NCBI GenBank assembly: GCA_037039925.1
Contig: JAXRKP010001192.1
Coordinates: forward strand, 27,501-91,500
Direction: 5' to 3'
DNA: 64,000 nt
Source of the DNA: Doris montereyensis
Taxonomy: Eukaryota; Mollusca; Gastropoda; Nudibranchia; Dorididae
Positions 33,735 to 50,278 of this stretch are shown in pieces. The position numbers and the translations under genes were made by a program. How positions within the stretch are numbered: position 1 is the first letter of the stretch; every line of letters starts with the position of its first letter. Below the pieces are notes generated by a model. That model was not told the DNA's origin. It searched no databases and saw nothing but the letters and a program-made list of their open reading frames with translations.

Positions 33735-35070
33735 GATTCACTGTTAACAGTCTATGCTAGACGTCAACTACTGTTAGCTTGACCCAGGTGGATGAAATTG
33801 GCACCTTGCCGTTTGGCAGGTAGAGAAAGATTCACTGTCTATGCTAGACGTCAACCATTGTTAGCTTGGCCCAGTTGGATGAAATTGGCACCTTGCCATT
33901 TGGCAGGTAGAGAAAGATTCACTGTTAACAGTCTATGCTAGACGTCAACCACTGTTAGCTTGGCCCAGGTGGATGAAATTGGCACCTTGCCGTTTGGCAG
34001 GTAGAGAAAGATTCACTGTTAACAGTCTATGCTATACGTCAACCACTGTTAGCTTGGCCCAGGTGGATGAAATTGGCACCTTGCCATTTGGCAGGTAGAG
34101 AAAGATTCACTATCTATGCTAGACGTCAACCATTGTTAGCTTGGCCCAGGTGAATGAAATTGGCACCTTGCCATTTGGCAGGTAGAGAAAGATTCACTGT
34201 CTATGCTAGACGTCAAACATTGTTAGCTTGGCCCAGGTAGATGAAATTGGCACCTTGCCATTTGGCATGTAGAGAAAGATTCACTGTCTATGCTAGACAT
34301 CAACCATTATTAGCTTGGCCCAGGTGGATGAAATTGGCACCTTGCTGTATGGCAGGTAGAGAAAGATTCACTGTCTATGCTAGACATCAACCATTGTTAG
34401 CTTGGCCCAGGTGGATGAAATTGGCACCTTGCCGTTTGTCAGGTAGAGAAAGATTCACTATTAACAGTCTATGCTAGACGTCAACCATTGTTAGCTTGGC
34501 CCAGGTGGATGAAATTGGCACCTTGCCGTTTGTCAGGTAGAGAAAGATTCACTATTAACAGTCTATGCTAGACGTCAACCATTGTTAGCTTGGCCCAGGT
34601 GGATGAAATTGGCACCTTGCCGTTTGTCAGGTAGAGAAAGATTCACTATTAACAGTCTATTCTAGACGTCAACCATTGTTAGCTTGGCCCAGGTGGATGA
34701 AATTGGCACCTTGCCGTATGGCGGGTAGAGAAAGATTCACAGTCTATGCTAGACGTCAACCACTGTTAGCTTGGCCCAGGTGGATGAAATTGGCACCTTG
34801 CCATTTGTCAGGTAGAGAAAGATTCACTATTAACAGTCTATGCTAGACGTCAACCATTGTTAGCTTGGCCCAGGTGGATGAAATTGGCACCTTGCCATTT
34901 GGCAGGTAGAGAAAGATTCACTATTAACAGTCTATGCTAGACGTCAACCATTGTTAGCTTGGCCCAGGTGGATGAAATTGGCACCTTGCCATTTGGCAGG
35001 TAGAGAAAGATTCACTATTAACAGTCTATGCTAGACGTCAACCATTGTTAGCTTGGCCCAGGTGGATGAA
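33735..35070. repeat. 87/94-bp minisatellite, about 14-15 copies
   Basis: Units begin GATTCACTGTTAACAGTCTA and continue TAGACGTCAACCATTGTTAG, CTTGGCCCAGGTGGATGAAA, TTGGCACCTTGCC. Units occur in two length classes, with or without a 7-nt TAACAGT block, so the array carries a readable variant map. The reading frames 34241-34477 and 35045-35239 are by-products. Confidence 0.95.
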
Positions 35071-35149
35071 ATTGGCATGCTTGGAGGCGGATTGTGGTGT
35101 GAGGCGGCATGTTCCTAGACCGCTACTGCTGTATTCAATGTACAATTCT

Positions 35150-36065
35150 TGGATTGATTTGAAATTGAAACGGAATCACTATAGAATGTTAATGGAATCA
35201 ATATATAATTCAGTAGGAGATCAACATAAAAAATGTTAATGTAATCAATATAGAATTAAATATGGAATCAATTTCATATGGAATTGAAATTGATGTCAAA
35301 TTAAATATAGTGTGGGAATTTTTATGTCGAATTGAATATGGTTTTGGAATCAATGTTAAATTGAATGTAATTGGTATTGGAATCAGTATCAAATTGAATT
35401 TGTTATGGGAATTGATGTCAACTTGAATAAATTTGAATATGGAATTTAAATTGAATTTGGAATTGGAATCAATGTCCAATTAAATTTAGAATTGGAATCA
35501 GTGTCAAATTGAATATGGAATTGCAATCAGTGTCAAATTGAATTTATAATTGGAATCAATGTCAAATTGAATTAAAAATTGGAATCAATGTCAAATTCAA
35601 TTTATAATTGAATCAATGTCAAATTCAATTAAGAATTGGAATCAATGTCAAATTGAATTAAGAATTGGAGTCAGTGTCAAATTGAATTAAGAATTGGAAT
35701 GAATGTTAAATTGAATTAAGAATTGGAATCAATGTCAAATTGAATTAAGAATTGGAATCAATGTCAAATTGAATATGGAATTGGACTTGATGTCAAATTG
35801 AATTTGGAAAATGAATCAATGTTGAATTGGGTAATGGGAATTGAAATCAAATTGAGTTTTGGAGTTTGGAATTGGATGTCAAATTGAATTGGAAAATTGA
35901 AATCATTCAAATTGTCAGGTAGGGGAATTGATGTCAAATTGAATTTGGTAATTGAAAATTATCAAATTGAATAAGGTATGGTAATTGATGTGAAATTGAT
36001 GTCAAAAAAAATTTAATTGATTATTGGATGTTAGTGACTTTTGATGTGAAATTGAACAAACCAGT
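35150..36065. repeat. ~26-bp AT-rich degenerate satellite
   Basis: Irregular units of GGAATCAATGTCAAATTGAA, with TTAAGAATT or TTTATAATT joints. It becomes cleaner between 35480 and 35760 and more diverged outward, as expected when unequal exchange homogenises the middle of an array. Confidence 0.88.
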
Positions 36066-36164
36066 CGAATTGATTATAATGGACTTGTGACTTTTGCCAC
36101 AAACACAGTCGTTCATATGGACAGAGTGGATGGTTTTGCAGACATAACTTTTACCAATCTGATT

Positions 36165-36905
36165 GTCATCCTGTCAGAGTGAAATATAATAGAGTGTCAT
36201 CCTGTTACATTTAAATATAATAGAGTGTCATCCTGTTAGATTGAAATATAATAGAATGTCATCCTGTTACATTTAAATATAATAGAGTGTCATCCTGTTA
36301 GATTGAAATATAATAGAATGTCATCCTGTTAGATTGAAATCCTGTCATCCTGTTAGATTGAAATGTAATAGAGTGTCATCCTGTTAAGAGTGTCATCCTG
36401 TTAGATTGAAATGTAATAGAGTGTCATCCTGTTAGATTGAAATGTAATAGAATGTCATCCTGTTAGATTGAAATATTGAATGTCATCCTGTTAGAAATGT
36501 AATAGAGTGTCATCCTGTTATATTGAAATATAATAGAATGTCATCCTGTTAGATTGAAATATAATAGAGTGTCATCCTGTTACATTGAAATGTAATAGAG
36601 TGTCATCCTGTTATATTGAAATATAATAGAATGTCATCCTGTTAGATTGAAATATAATAGAGTGTCATCCTGTTATATTGAAATATAATAGAATGTCATC
36701 CTGTTAGATTGAAATATAATAGAGTGTCATCCTGTTACATTGAAATATAATAGTGTCATCCTGTTATTGAAATATAATAGAATATCATCCTGTTAGATTG
36801 AATATAATAGAGTATCATCCTGTTATATTGAAATATAATAGAATGTCATCCTGTTAGATTGAAATATAATAGAGTGTCATCCTGTTACCTGTCAGTTAGA
36901 TTGAA
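36165..36905. repeat. 31-bp minisatellite, about 23 copies
   Basis: Units of AGAGTGTCATCCTGTTAGAT, TGAAATATAAT. Positions vary (AGAATG/AGAGTG; TTAGATT/TTACATT/TTATATT) and these variants alternate with a roughly two-unit period in several places. Some units are internally deleted (for example near 36345 and 36390). Confidence 0.95.
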
Positions 36906-38942
<2,037 letters not shown>

Positions 38943-38984
38943 CCCCCCCCTCCCTTGATACCCCCCCCTCCCTTGATATCTTTA

Positions 38985-40835
<1,851 letters not shown>

Positions 40836-40985
40836 GAGGGTGGTTAGCATTAGCAGGCGCGTAGGTCCTACTTCTTTCCTTTTCACTCTTTAACACGTCT
40901 TTTATCTGCTGCTTCCTCTGAGATCACCGAACATGATGTGGTTGATGGGATAAATTTCATTAAAACAAACTAACCAGGAGAAAAA
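40836..40985 (+). mobile_element. SINE-like family S3 copy
   Basis: The cleanest plus-strand S3 copy: GGTGGTTAGCATTAGCAGGC, GTAGGTCCTACTTCTTTCCT, then CTGAGATCACCGAACATGAT and AATTTCATTAAAACAAACTA. Confidence 0.7.
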
Positions 40986-41559
40986 GTTTTACTTTAGTGG
41001 GGGAATTTTTTTATTCTTTTGGTCTTTTAATTGTTTTCTTTTCAGTCAACATAAATTTTAAATCATTGATTTGTGGCAATACATTTTTGACCAATGGAAA
41101 TCATAATTACGTCAATTTCAACAGTTAAATTTCTGCTCTCAATGTACATGGTAACCTTGTTTTCATAACTATCAATTACTGTATATTTTAGTTTGTAGTT
41201 TGATACATTTAGAGAAGGACACTGCCTGTGATATGTTCAATGTGTTCCCATTACCATTACCATTACCGTCATCACCCCCTTCAAAAGTATTCTCCAACTG
41301 ATGTGCTTGATAACTAAATGTACTGGAAGGAAATGAAATAAAACAATCCATTTTATCATGAAGTGTTTTTTAATTATTTTTTCATTGTTTATTGATCTTC
41401 ACAGTTGTTGTGGCTTTGTTGCTGAGGATCATAAGATGGAAATAAAGGCTTACTTTAGACCGAGAGGAACAAGATTTAAGAATAAGACGAAGGAAGAAGA
41501 ACAAGACATTATTTGGCCTACTTGGCTGTATTGCACTCTCTCTCTCTCTCTGAAGTCTG

Positions 41560-42817
<1,258 letters not shown>

Positions 42818-42894
42818 ACTCTCTCTTTCTCTCTCTGGAGACTGTCTGTCTCTTCTCTTATGACTTCCTCCTTAATTAAAGATTAAACATAAAA

Positions 42895-43258
42895 GATGGA
42901 TTTATGGTCCATATCCCCACACAAGTGCAGGCTCACCCACTGCATCATTTATTACCACATCCCCCAACAGGCCACTTCATTCCAAGTCTTCAAATCCCTG
43001 AGGAGCATACTGTCCAGCCTGTGAGGCTTTTCGTACTAACGATCTGACACAATTTTTCTCTACCTATAGCTGGGTACTGTACTCATTCACACCTGAGTCG
43101 AAAGAGGAAAATAGGGTGAAGTAAAACCTTTCCTAAGAGTACAACTTTGTGAAAAAAACTTCACATGGTGCCACTAGTGCCAGCTATTGGGTTTGATTAG
43201 CTTGAACCAGTGTGGTTGTGATGACAAGCTCACAACACTACAATCTTGCTACGCCGCC
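42895..43258 (-). mobile_element. SINE family S4 copy 2 (longest)
   Basis: Landmarks: CACAAGTGCAGGCTCACCCA, CAGCCTGTGAGGCTTTTCGT, TAGCTGGGTACTGTACTCAT, CTAAGAGTACAACTTTGTG and GACAAGCTCACAACACTAC. The same order is seen at 53690-54010. On the minus strand the head corresponds to the tRNA-like end. Confidence 0.75.
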
Positions 43259-43335
43259 TTCTTTCACATGGACCCCGACTGGGAAGATCTTTTTTATCGT
43301 GTAAATGTTGTGAGGGTGTTCTATTGGTAGAAATT

Positions 43336-43590
43336 TAAGGGGTCATTTCAATAGCGTGCCCAAGTCACTATTACGGTATTAAGAGAAAAATGTCAAAAAT
43401 CATTGTTCTTTGGTACTGTTGGCTTTGGAAAATCTAAACGGCTATTGTAAACGTGGTGTATTTTTATCTATATAAATCACACTTTTCAGGAAGTATGCCA
43501 TTTCCTTTTATTATTTCCTACGATTATCTCTTGGTCTCGATTTTCACGAAAATGGACATCAAGCACACTATTAAAATGACTCCTTCAATT
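43336..43590. mobile_element. TIR element M1, copy 1
   Basis: About 255 bp with ends AAGGGGTCATTTCAATAGCG and CACTATTAAAATGACTCCTT, which are inverted copies of each other with a few mismatches. Interior blocks GGCTTTGG, CACACTTTTCAGGAAG and TTTTCACGAAAATGGACAT are shared with copies at 44417 and 54052. Short, without coding capacity, with inverted ends: a MITE. Confidence 0.8.
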
Positions 43591-43789
43591 ATGTGACAAA
43601 TTATCGTGCTAGGGACTACCACTATTAGTTTTAAGATCGTACATATATAGCAGTGACTTTCATTGTCCGTTCCTTCGTCACCAATGTTGAACCACCACCA
43701 TTACGGCATTAGAGAGCTATCTCAGGGTTAAGTAAGAGAAAATGGTAATGGTAAGATTAAGATGAAATTTGTGTTTCAAATTCATTAAA

Positions 43790-44340
43790 ATTTCACCGGT
43801 CCACCATGTAAGTTGATCTCAGGGTGAATTCAGATGTTTGTTTGTTTGTTTGGGTGAAATTTGCCCAGACCACCAGATGTAGTGATCTCAGGGTAAATTC
43901 AGAGGTTTGTTTGTCTGATAGAAATTCACCCCGCTCACCATATGTGGTGATCTCAGGGTAAATTCAGAGGTTTGTTTGTCTGATAGAAATTCATCCCGTT
44001 CATCATATGTGGTGATCTCAGGGTAAATTCAGAGATTTGTTTGTCTGATAGAAATTCACCCCATTCACCATATGTGGTGATCTCAGGGTAAATTCAAAGG
44101 TTTGTTTGTCTGATAGAAATTCACCCAATTCACATTATGTGGTGATCTCAGGGTAAATTCAGAGGTTTGTTTGTCTGATAGAAATTCACCCTGCTCCCAT
44201 ATGTGGTGATCTCAGGGTGAACTCAGAGGAGAAAGCAAAATAAAGTACATGAGAGAGTGAAAGGAAAGAAGTAGGACCTACCAGTAGCGCTTACCAACCA
44301 CCCCTGACGAAGTGCAAGGTGAGACATTCAGACACGACTC
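43790..44340 (-). repeat. 66-bp minisatellite inside an S3 SINE-like copy
   Basis: Six units of TATGTGGTGATCTCAGGGTA, AATTCAGAGGTTTGTTTGTC, TGATAGAAATTCACCCC (43790-44220) lead without a break into GAGAGTGAAAGGAAAGAAGT, AGGACCTACCAGTAGCGCTT (44250-44300), the remaining part of the S3 repeat in minus orientation. The 66-bp unit is the reverse complement of the S3 central block (GAATTCACCCTGAGATCACC type). The array therefore arose by tandem amplification within one S3 copy. Confidence 0.85.
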
Positions 44341-44416
44341 AAACCACAGCCAATCATACACAACACAAAAATAATCTCATACTCCCCGTCAATAAAAATA
44401 ACGTAGTTTTAACAAT

Positions 44417-44668
44417 AGAAGGGGCCATTTCAATAGTGTGCCTAAGTCACACTTACGCCATTTAGAGAAAATGACAAAAAGCCTGGACTTCGGCATTATT
44501 GGCTTTGGGAATTCCAAGTTTCAAATGGGAGTAAACGTGATGTATTTTCATCATATCATTCTCACACTTTTCAGGAAGCATGATTTCCATTTACTCCCTA
44601 GGATTATCTCTCTCTGTCTCATTTTTCACGAAAATGGACATAGTCACACTATTGAACTGACCCCTTCA
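44417..44668. mobile_element. TIR element M1, copy 2
   Basis: Ends GAAGGGGCCATTTCAATAGT and ACTATTGAACTGACCCCTTC. The interior matches copy 1 in the same orientation. It lies 75 bp beyond the S3 minisatellite. Confidence 0.82.
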
Positions 44669-44837
44669 ATTATGAAACAATAACACGTCATGTTATATTT
44701 CTGTTTTATAATACATTTGATTTATTTCACTGTACATCAGTGTTCACAACATGTACATATACACAAAGTATAATACATATTATTATATACAACGGTGGCC
44801 ATGTGTACAAATGTACATGATACACCATTACATTACA

Positions 44838-45172
44838 GAAACCATAACAAACTACAGCCTCTGGACTACCCAGTCCCCATGGAGCCAGATCTTATCCCTG
44901 TTTCTGTAGCGGGAAGTTGAACAGGTGATAGTAGTGCTACCTAGTGCATTGACACCTAGACAGGACGCTAAGCTATCACAGGTCTTTACCCCAAAAGCTG
45001 TTGTAGATACAACGTACCCACTTGAACCCGTGTCAATGTGTCAAGCGGGAAGATGCTTGTTTAGTGTCTTTCCAAAGGAACACAACGTTGGGGGCTAGCA
45101 TTGCCAGGATTCAAACCGAGAACCTCACAATCCTAAGTCTGGCAGTCTACACACTAGACCATTACTTGTAGT
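44838..45172 (-). mobile_element. tRNA-derived SINE family S2 copy
   Basis: Plus-strand order: CTATAC-type tail, CCATGGAGCCAGATCTTATC, TGTTTCTGTAGCGGGAAGTT, ACGTACCCACTTGAACCCGT, GCCAGGATTCAAACCGAGAA, ACACTAGACCATTACTTG. Read on the minus strand, the head shows TGGTCTAGTGTGTAGACTGC (A-box-like) and GGTTTGAATCC (B-box). Confidence 0.85.
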
Positions 45173-45261
45173 TATATATGACATTATATTTCTATTGATT
45201 AAAAAGTTTTCTTGTAACTTGTAACTGATCAGTGCTTCAGTTGATTTTGGTGGAAGAAAAA

Positions 45262-45535
45262 TACAACAAACAATTTTATAATTTTATAGACATACATTTA
45301 GAAAATGACATCAACCATAATCATTTTGTACACAACAAATGAACTGATTTCAAACTTGGCAGTAATAATTCTCTAATGAAAATGACATCAACCATAATCA
45401 TTTTGTACACAACAAACGAACTAATTTCAAAACTTGGCAGTAATTCTCTAATGAAAATGACATCAACCGTAATTATTTTGTACACAAGAAACGAACTGAT
45501 TTCAAACTTGGCAGTAATCCTCTAACGCAAGGAGA
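45262..45535. repeat. ~74-bp minisatellite, three copies
   Basis: Three copies of AAAATGACATCAACCATAAT, CATTTTGTACACAACAAACG, AACTGATTTCAAACTTGGCA, GTAATTCTCTAATG with few differences. Confidence 0.92.
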
Positions 45536-45635
45536 TGCAGGCACCACAAATTTATGGCTTATCTAAAGGCATCAAATAGTAATACAGTATTTATTATCAA
45601 TCAACCAGTCTCATTGTGTGTCCATCTCATTGACC

Positions 45636-45862
45636 TTTCCGCTTTTCAAAGCCTCTTCAAATCTTGTCAATTCTCTTCAAATCTTTTCAAACCTCTTCAA
45701 ATTTCTTCAAATCTCTTCATAACTTTTTTCAAATCTCTTCAAATCTTTTCAAATTTCTTTGAATCTCTTCAAATCTTTTCAAACATCTTCATAACATTTC
45801 AAATCTCTTTAAATCTTTTCAAATGTCTTCAAATCTTTTCAAATCTCTTAAAATTGTTCAAT
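45636..45862. repeat. ~18-bp minisatellite
   Basis: Irregular units of CTTCAAATCTTTTCAAAT type. The open frame 45554-45940 is a by-product. Confidence 0.9.
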
Positions 45863-46182
45863 TGGAAAGGCCAGCCATTGAAAAGGACTAAAGATTTGTG
45901 GAGGAAAAAAAAAATATATTGCATTACATGTTTGGAGTAAATAGTGTGCAAGTCACCATCATAGAAGTTCGAGTCAGCTCTGTTTGGCAAGGATCAACGT
46001 ACATCATGTTTTAAGCCATTTAAAAAAAGATTAAATTCCTTTTCCTTTTTTAAATGTTTGCTATCGTCTGCTTTTAAAAGATTGCTTTGTGTCTGCGGTG
46101 CTCCAGATATCTCAGACTTCCTGGTTCCTCACCTCGGACTTTCTATCCCCGTGGTAACAGCTGGCAGGTGACACTGACAGAC

Positions 46183-46277
46183 CTACATGTGAAGTATCCG
46201 TGGACTCAAGTGAGCGATCTTTTCAATGTTGGCGTGGATGATAGAAGCCGCTACCTGCGTGTGGGAGCTGTTGCACA
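46183..46277 (-). CDS. INTS5: INTS5 exon 8 of 8 seen (C-terminus, stop)
   Basis: Terminal exon with acceptor ATATGTTTTGTTTCAG on the minus strand. The first two bases complete a codon from exon 7 (phase 1), after which it reads CNSSHTQVAASIIHANIEKI then AHLSPRILHM and TAG at 46183. This matches the end of animal INTS5, where a helix of the form L-H-S-V-L-H-x-N-I-D-R-L is followed by a short tail (recalled from the vertebrate protein). A possible polyadenylation hexamer (AATAAA on the minus strand, about 45590) lies some 590 nt downstream, but no cleavage site can be proved. The competing plus-strand open frame 46087-46281 lacks any support. Confidence 0.82.
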
Positions 46278-46351
46278 CTGAAACAAAACATATAAAACAA
46301 TGCTGACATTTCACAGCTGTAAGTGTATGTAAAGTTCCATAACACCCGATA

Positions 46352-46406
46352 TGGCCCATACAACAGGCCCATACAACAGGCCCATACAACAGGCCCATAC
46401 AACAGG
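46352..46406. repeat. 13-bp tandem repeat in INTS5 intron 7
   Basis: Four tandem copies of GCCCATACAACAG, next to a partial S2 SINE. Confidence 0.93.
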
Positions 46407-46520
46407 AGCGTATCCAGATTTCTATAGCATGACATGAGAAAAGGCGATAACATATTATTGCCTCATGGACAGGATACCAGTCTGTTGCATATTCCTACCA
46501 CCCCCCCTCCCCCCCTCTCG
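46405..46520 (-). mobile_element. SINE S2 fragment
   Basis: Matches only the central S2 block (TCCAGATTTCTATAGCATGA, then ATTGCCTCATGGACAGGATA, CCAGTCTGTTGCATATTCCT). Confidence 0.6.
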
Positions 46521-46528
46521 TGCTGGTA

Positions 46529-46875
46529 CAGTCGGACTCAATTTTTCCAAATTCAGTTTTACCAAATGCACGGTCATTTCGGAATTTTAAAAAAAATAAA
46601 GAAAAGATCTATATATTAGAACCATTTAATCCAAATCTCGACCCGCTTCCTTCAAAAAAAATGTTCCAGTCCACAGAGAAAAAATTGAACACTGGCCCCG
46701 GGTTAATTTCAACGAAGGTAAACAAATAGATAGCACACTAGTGATCACAATAGTGCTATAAACATAACACCGTTCACACGTCAGTCGGTGTAAGCTGCAC
46801 CGGTCAATCTGTTCTGGCATAACAAAATCTATTGTAATGAAGCTGTTGTCTAGACAGAATAAGCGGTTCCGACTG
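46529..46875. mobile_element. pogo/Tigger-like non-autonomous element
   Basis: 347 bp bounded by CAGTCGGACTCAATTTTTCC and, inverted, AAGCGGTTCCGACTG, with TA dinucleotides immediately outside both ends (46527-46528 and 46876-46877). CAGT ends with TA target sites are the rule for pogo/Tigger elements. Only the outer 10-15 bp are clearly complementary. No transposase is encoded. It lies in INTS5 intron 7. Confidence 0.65.
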
Positions 46876-47149
46876 TATATTGTCATTATGATCGAATTAA
46901 AATTAACATGCAAATTGGCTTTTTGGTCCAATGTTTAGTTCAAACCAGAGGATCTCTTGTTTACACATTGTCCTGGATGGCGTAGCGAAAATTTGTAGAG
47001 TTCCATTTCCAATTTTATTCACACAATACTGACTAGCGACTTTGTGTGCGAGCACAACTTTAGGCTCAGTGTTAGGTACAAGAAAACAGTGATATTGGTT
47101 GTTTTAAAAAAATAAATAAACAACGATTAAAAGCCCCGAGCCTAAGGAA

Positions 47150-47315
47150 GACAGACGAAAAAAGGAGGTCCCGTATGCAGATCACAACACTGTGTGCACG
47201 TTAAAGATCCCTGGGTTGTTTACAGGGCAGTCTGGGCAAAATTTTAAATCCCACCAAAAATCCAGAAATCACCTTTACTGCAAAAGTGGGTAAAATTAGG
47301 TAGTCTAAACCAAAA
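47150..47315 (+). mobile_element. SINE family S1, 3' body
   Basis: Starts with AGGTCCCGTATGCAGATCAC and includes GTGCACGTTAAAGATCCCTG, GTTGTTTACAGGGCAGTCTG and AAAAATCCAGAAATCACC. Head missing. It lies in INTS5 intron 7; flanks (46880-47149 and 47316-48246) show nothing else recognisable. Confidence 0.75.
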
Positions 47316-48246
47316 TCTCAAGTGTGAGCAATAGAAAAGCAATGGCTACCACTGAAACAAATTTAATTCCTGAGACATTTGATAGAAAAGTCATTTCTGT
47401 AGGACATTCTTAAACAAAGTTACACATCTTTTAATTTTTTGACAATTTTTCGTACATTTTTCAAATGGGCCAAAACACCAACTTTAGGCTCCAATATCTC
47501 ACAAAAATGATCTCTCACAAAACTCACGCCTCTGTAACTTAAAGACAACACACACATAGCCTACGTTGAACAGCTCCGTCAGGCTCGCTTACTAGATCTA
47601 GGAGAAGGCTGTGTCAGGTTTCGGTTGAGGAAGCGTTAAACAGAGCACTTGCGTGTTTACTCGGAAAGTCGAAATTTGATGACTTTAGTACATTCTAATG
47701 CAAGATTGAGTGGGCTCTCCAGTGGTGAGCTTATTTTTCTCAATTCTTAAGTAAGGCGCTCTACAGATCGTCTAAAAACTTTAGACGCTCGGATGAGGTC
47801 TTGACATCAGGGGGAGAAATTGGTATCGTTGTAAAGTTCATATTTAACCCTATCTGATTCGACCAATCAGAGCATATACTATCATTCATTCAGCAAGCAT
47901 GCAACATGAAGAAAGAGAGAGGGGTGTCTGGCGAGCTGTTTTTTCACTGGCTCCCCTCTGACCAGCCGTGTTTACTGAATATGAGAGCACATCGTATTAC
48001 ACATTCCCTATCACAACACACATGATTGGAACAGGCTTGAATAGATATTTCAATTGGTGTGAGTCATATTACGGTACTACGTAGCAGAGAGGAGAGGGGG
48101 CAAGGTGAAGAGGACTGAACATTAGTGAAATCCGCCACTTGTGCTATTGTGAACGGAAATACTGGATGGTTTGGGCTACCTAGAAGAATCAAATCAAATC
48201 AAATCAAAATGACTACAATAAAGACATGGCCCTGTCATGTACTTAC

Positions 48247-48289
48247 CTCTAAATTTCACCTCTGCTTCAAACTCAGAAGGAGGATTTTC
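48247..48289 (-). CDS. INTS5: INTS5 exon 7
   Basis: A 43-bp micro-exon: acceptor CTATTTATCTTTCCCAG, donor GTAAGTAC. It encodes ENPPSEFEAEVKFR plus one base (phase 0 to 1), joining exon 6 (ends phase 0) to exon 8 (needs one base) without a frame break. The peptide falls where the vertebrate protein has the loop after its conserved L-L-L-L-S-V-W helix. It is very short, so identification rests on splice sites, phase and position between two recognisable exons. Confidence 0.75.
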
Positions 48290-48392
48290 CTGGGAAAGAT
48301 AAATAGAAACAATGTAGGAGCAAAAAGGCCTTTAGATTTACTGAAAGATTTACATGCAGCAAAAAGGCCTTTAGATTTACTGAAAGATTTAC

Positions 48393-49045
<653 letters not shown>

Positions 49046-49269
49046 TTTCACTGTTTATAGATCTAGATCTACACTTCTCTGTTTTCCCCATTTTCTTTTC
49101 CTTTTGACTAGACGCCCACGCCACCTCCCTTTCCCCTTTATTTTTCTCCTTGTGCCTTTCATTCAGTCTAGTTATCTTTCCCTTCCTTGTTTTTATGCCT
49201 GTCAGTCATTTTGCAAATGACACTGTTGAGATATTTTTTGTGAAAAACTGAACTTTATCACCGACTCAC

Positions 49270-49366
49270 CTTGATGTAGTGCCAGATGGAAAGCAAGAGG
49301 AGATAACCCCATACGGAGTTATAAAAGGAAATAACTCAGACACATTGGACAACGGGAGGGAAGCAG
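49270..49366 (-). CDS. INTS5: INTS5 exon 6 (frameshifted)
   Basis: Minus strand, from acceptor TTAAGGGTCAG to donor GTGAGTCGG. The last part reads LLLLSIWHYIK, matching the conserved vertebrate R-L-L-L-L-S-V-W-G-F helix, and the middle reads NVSELFPFITPYGV, matching M-H-E-V-F-S-Q-L-A-P-F-E-V. The two pieces are in different frames: a base appears lost in or near TATGGGGTTATC, and another near the 5' end (CCCTCCC). Observed length 97 nt; 99 nt would keep phase 0 to 0, as required by exons 5 and 7. Both breaks lie at short homopolymers, which favours sequencing error over gene loss. Confidence 0.8.
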
Positions 49367-49645
49367 CTGACCCTTAAATGGAAACAAAACCAAACCTGAA
49401 TAAATATGAAGTAGCATTGTATTGTATGAAAACGTGGCGTAAAAAAAAAAATACAATTGGTTTTTACCTTTTTTCTTCTTCTTTTTCAATAAATAAACAG
49501 ACCAGACCTCTATGACAAAGGTTCTGTAAACTCACATGGACTATCTGACGGAAACAGGCGAAATTCATTGACAACCTTTTCGAGATCCCTCTACATCGCC
49601 AGCCATATCATTTGACGTAACTTGAGTTTATCTTCTGTGTAAGTA

Positions 49646-49936
49646 GTAGTAGCAAAGTTCTTTCAAGGCCATTAAGCCCCATAGAGCCTGAGCTCATCCC
49701 AGTTGCTGTAGCATGAAGCGGAACAGATGGTAATCTGAACAGGACACTAGTCTGACGATGGTTTTTACTCTGAGCTGGTGCTTGTACCCATTTACACCTG
49801 GGTCGGGCAAGAAAAATGTGTTAAGTGTCTTTCCTAAAGAACATAACGGTGGACCTTGCTTTGATATGATTCAAACCCGGAACCTCACAGTTCCAAGTCG
49901 GGCAGCTTAACCGCTCGGACACCGAAGCCACTTGTC
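49646..49936 (-). mobile_element. tRNA-derived SINE family S2 copy
   Basis: Landmarks in S2 order: AAGTTCTTTCAAGGCCATTA, GTAGCATGAAGCGGAACAGA, GTGCTTGTACCCATTTACAC, GATTCAAACCCGGAACCTCA, TTAACCGCTCGGACACCGAA. The minus-strand head is tRNA-like. A second S2 copy follows at once. Confidence 0.88.
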
Positions 49937-50014
49937 TTCAGTGCAGTTTGTCGTAAAATTCTATCTTTTAAGACCTCTTGATCGCAGTCTACATCACTGC
50001 AGCAATTGAAAGCC

Positions 50015-50278
50015 AAATTTCTTCAAGGCCATAAAGGTCCACGTAGCCATAGCTGAGCCCAGTCTCTATAGCGTAAAGCAAAACAGGTGATAATACATTA
50101 CATGGCCTTTCTGCACAAGACGCTAGTCTGTCACCCCCTACCTGATGCTGAAACCCATTCGCAATGAGGTCAAGTGGCCAAAATGCTTGTCAGGTGTTTT
50201 GCCCAAGAAATACTGTGTTGGATCTGTGCATTGCCGGAATTTAAAACCAGAGGCTTATGATCTCAAGCCCGGCAGTGT
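50015..50278 (-). mobile_element. tRNA-derived SINE family S2 copy (tandem neighbour)
   Basis: Landmarks: AATTTCTTCAAGGCCATAAA, GTCTCTATAGCGTAAAGCAA, CGCTAGTCTGTCACCCCCTA, CATTGCCGGAATTTAAAACC. It is cut at its head by the following minisatellite, which begins GTGTTTGTCATTGTCATTGC. Confidence 0.8.

Noticed and set aside
46087..46281. Plus-strand 64-codon frame at the INTS5 end
   Set aside because: The minus strand of the same interval has a good acceptor, the right phase and homology to the INTS5 C-terminus.
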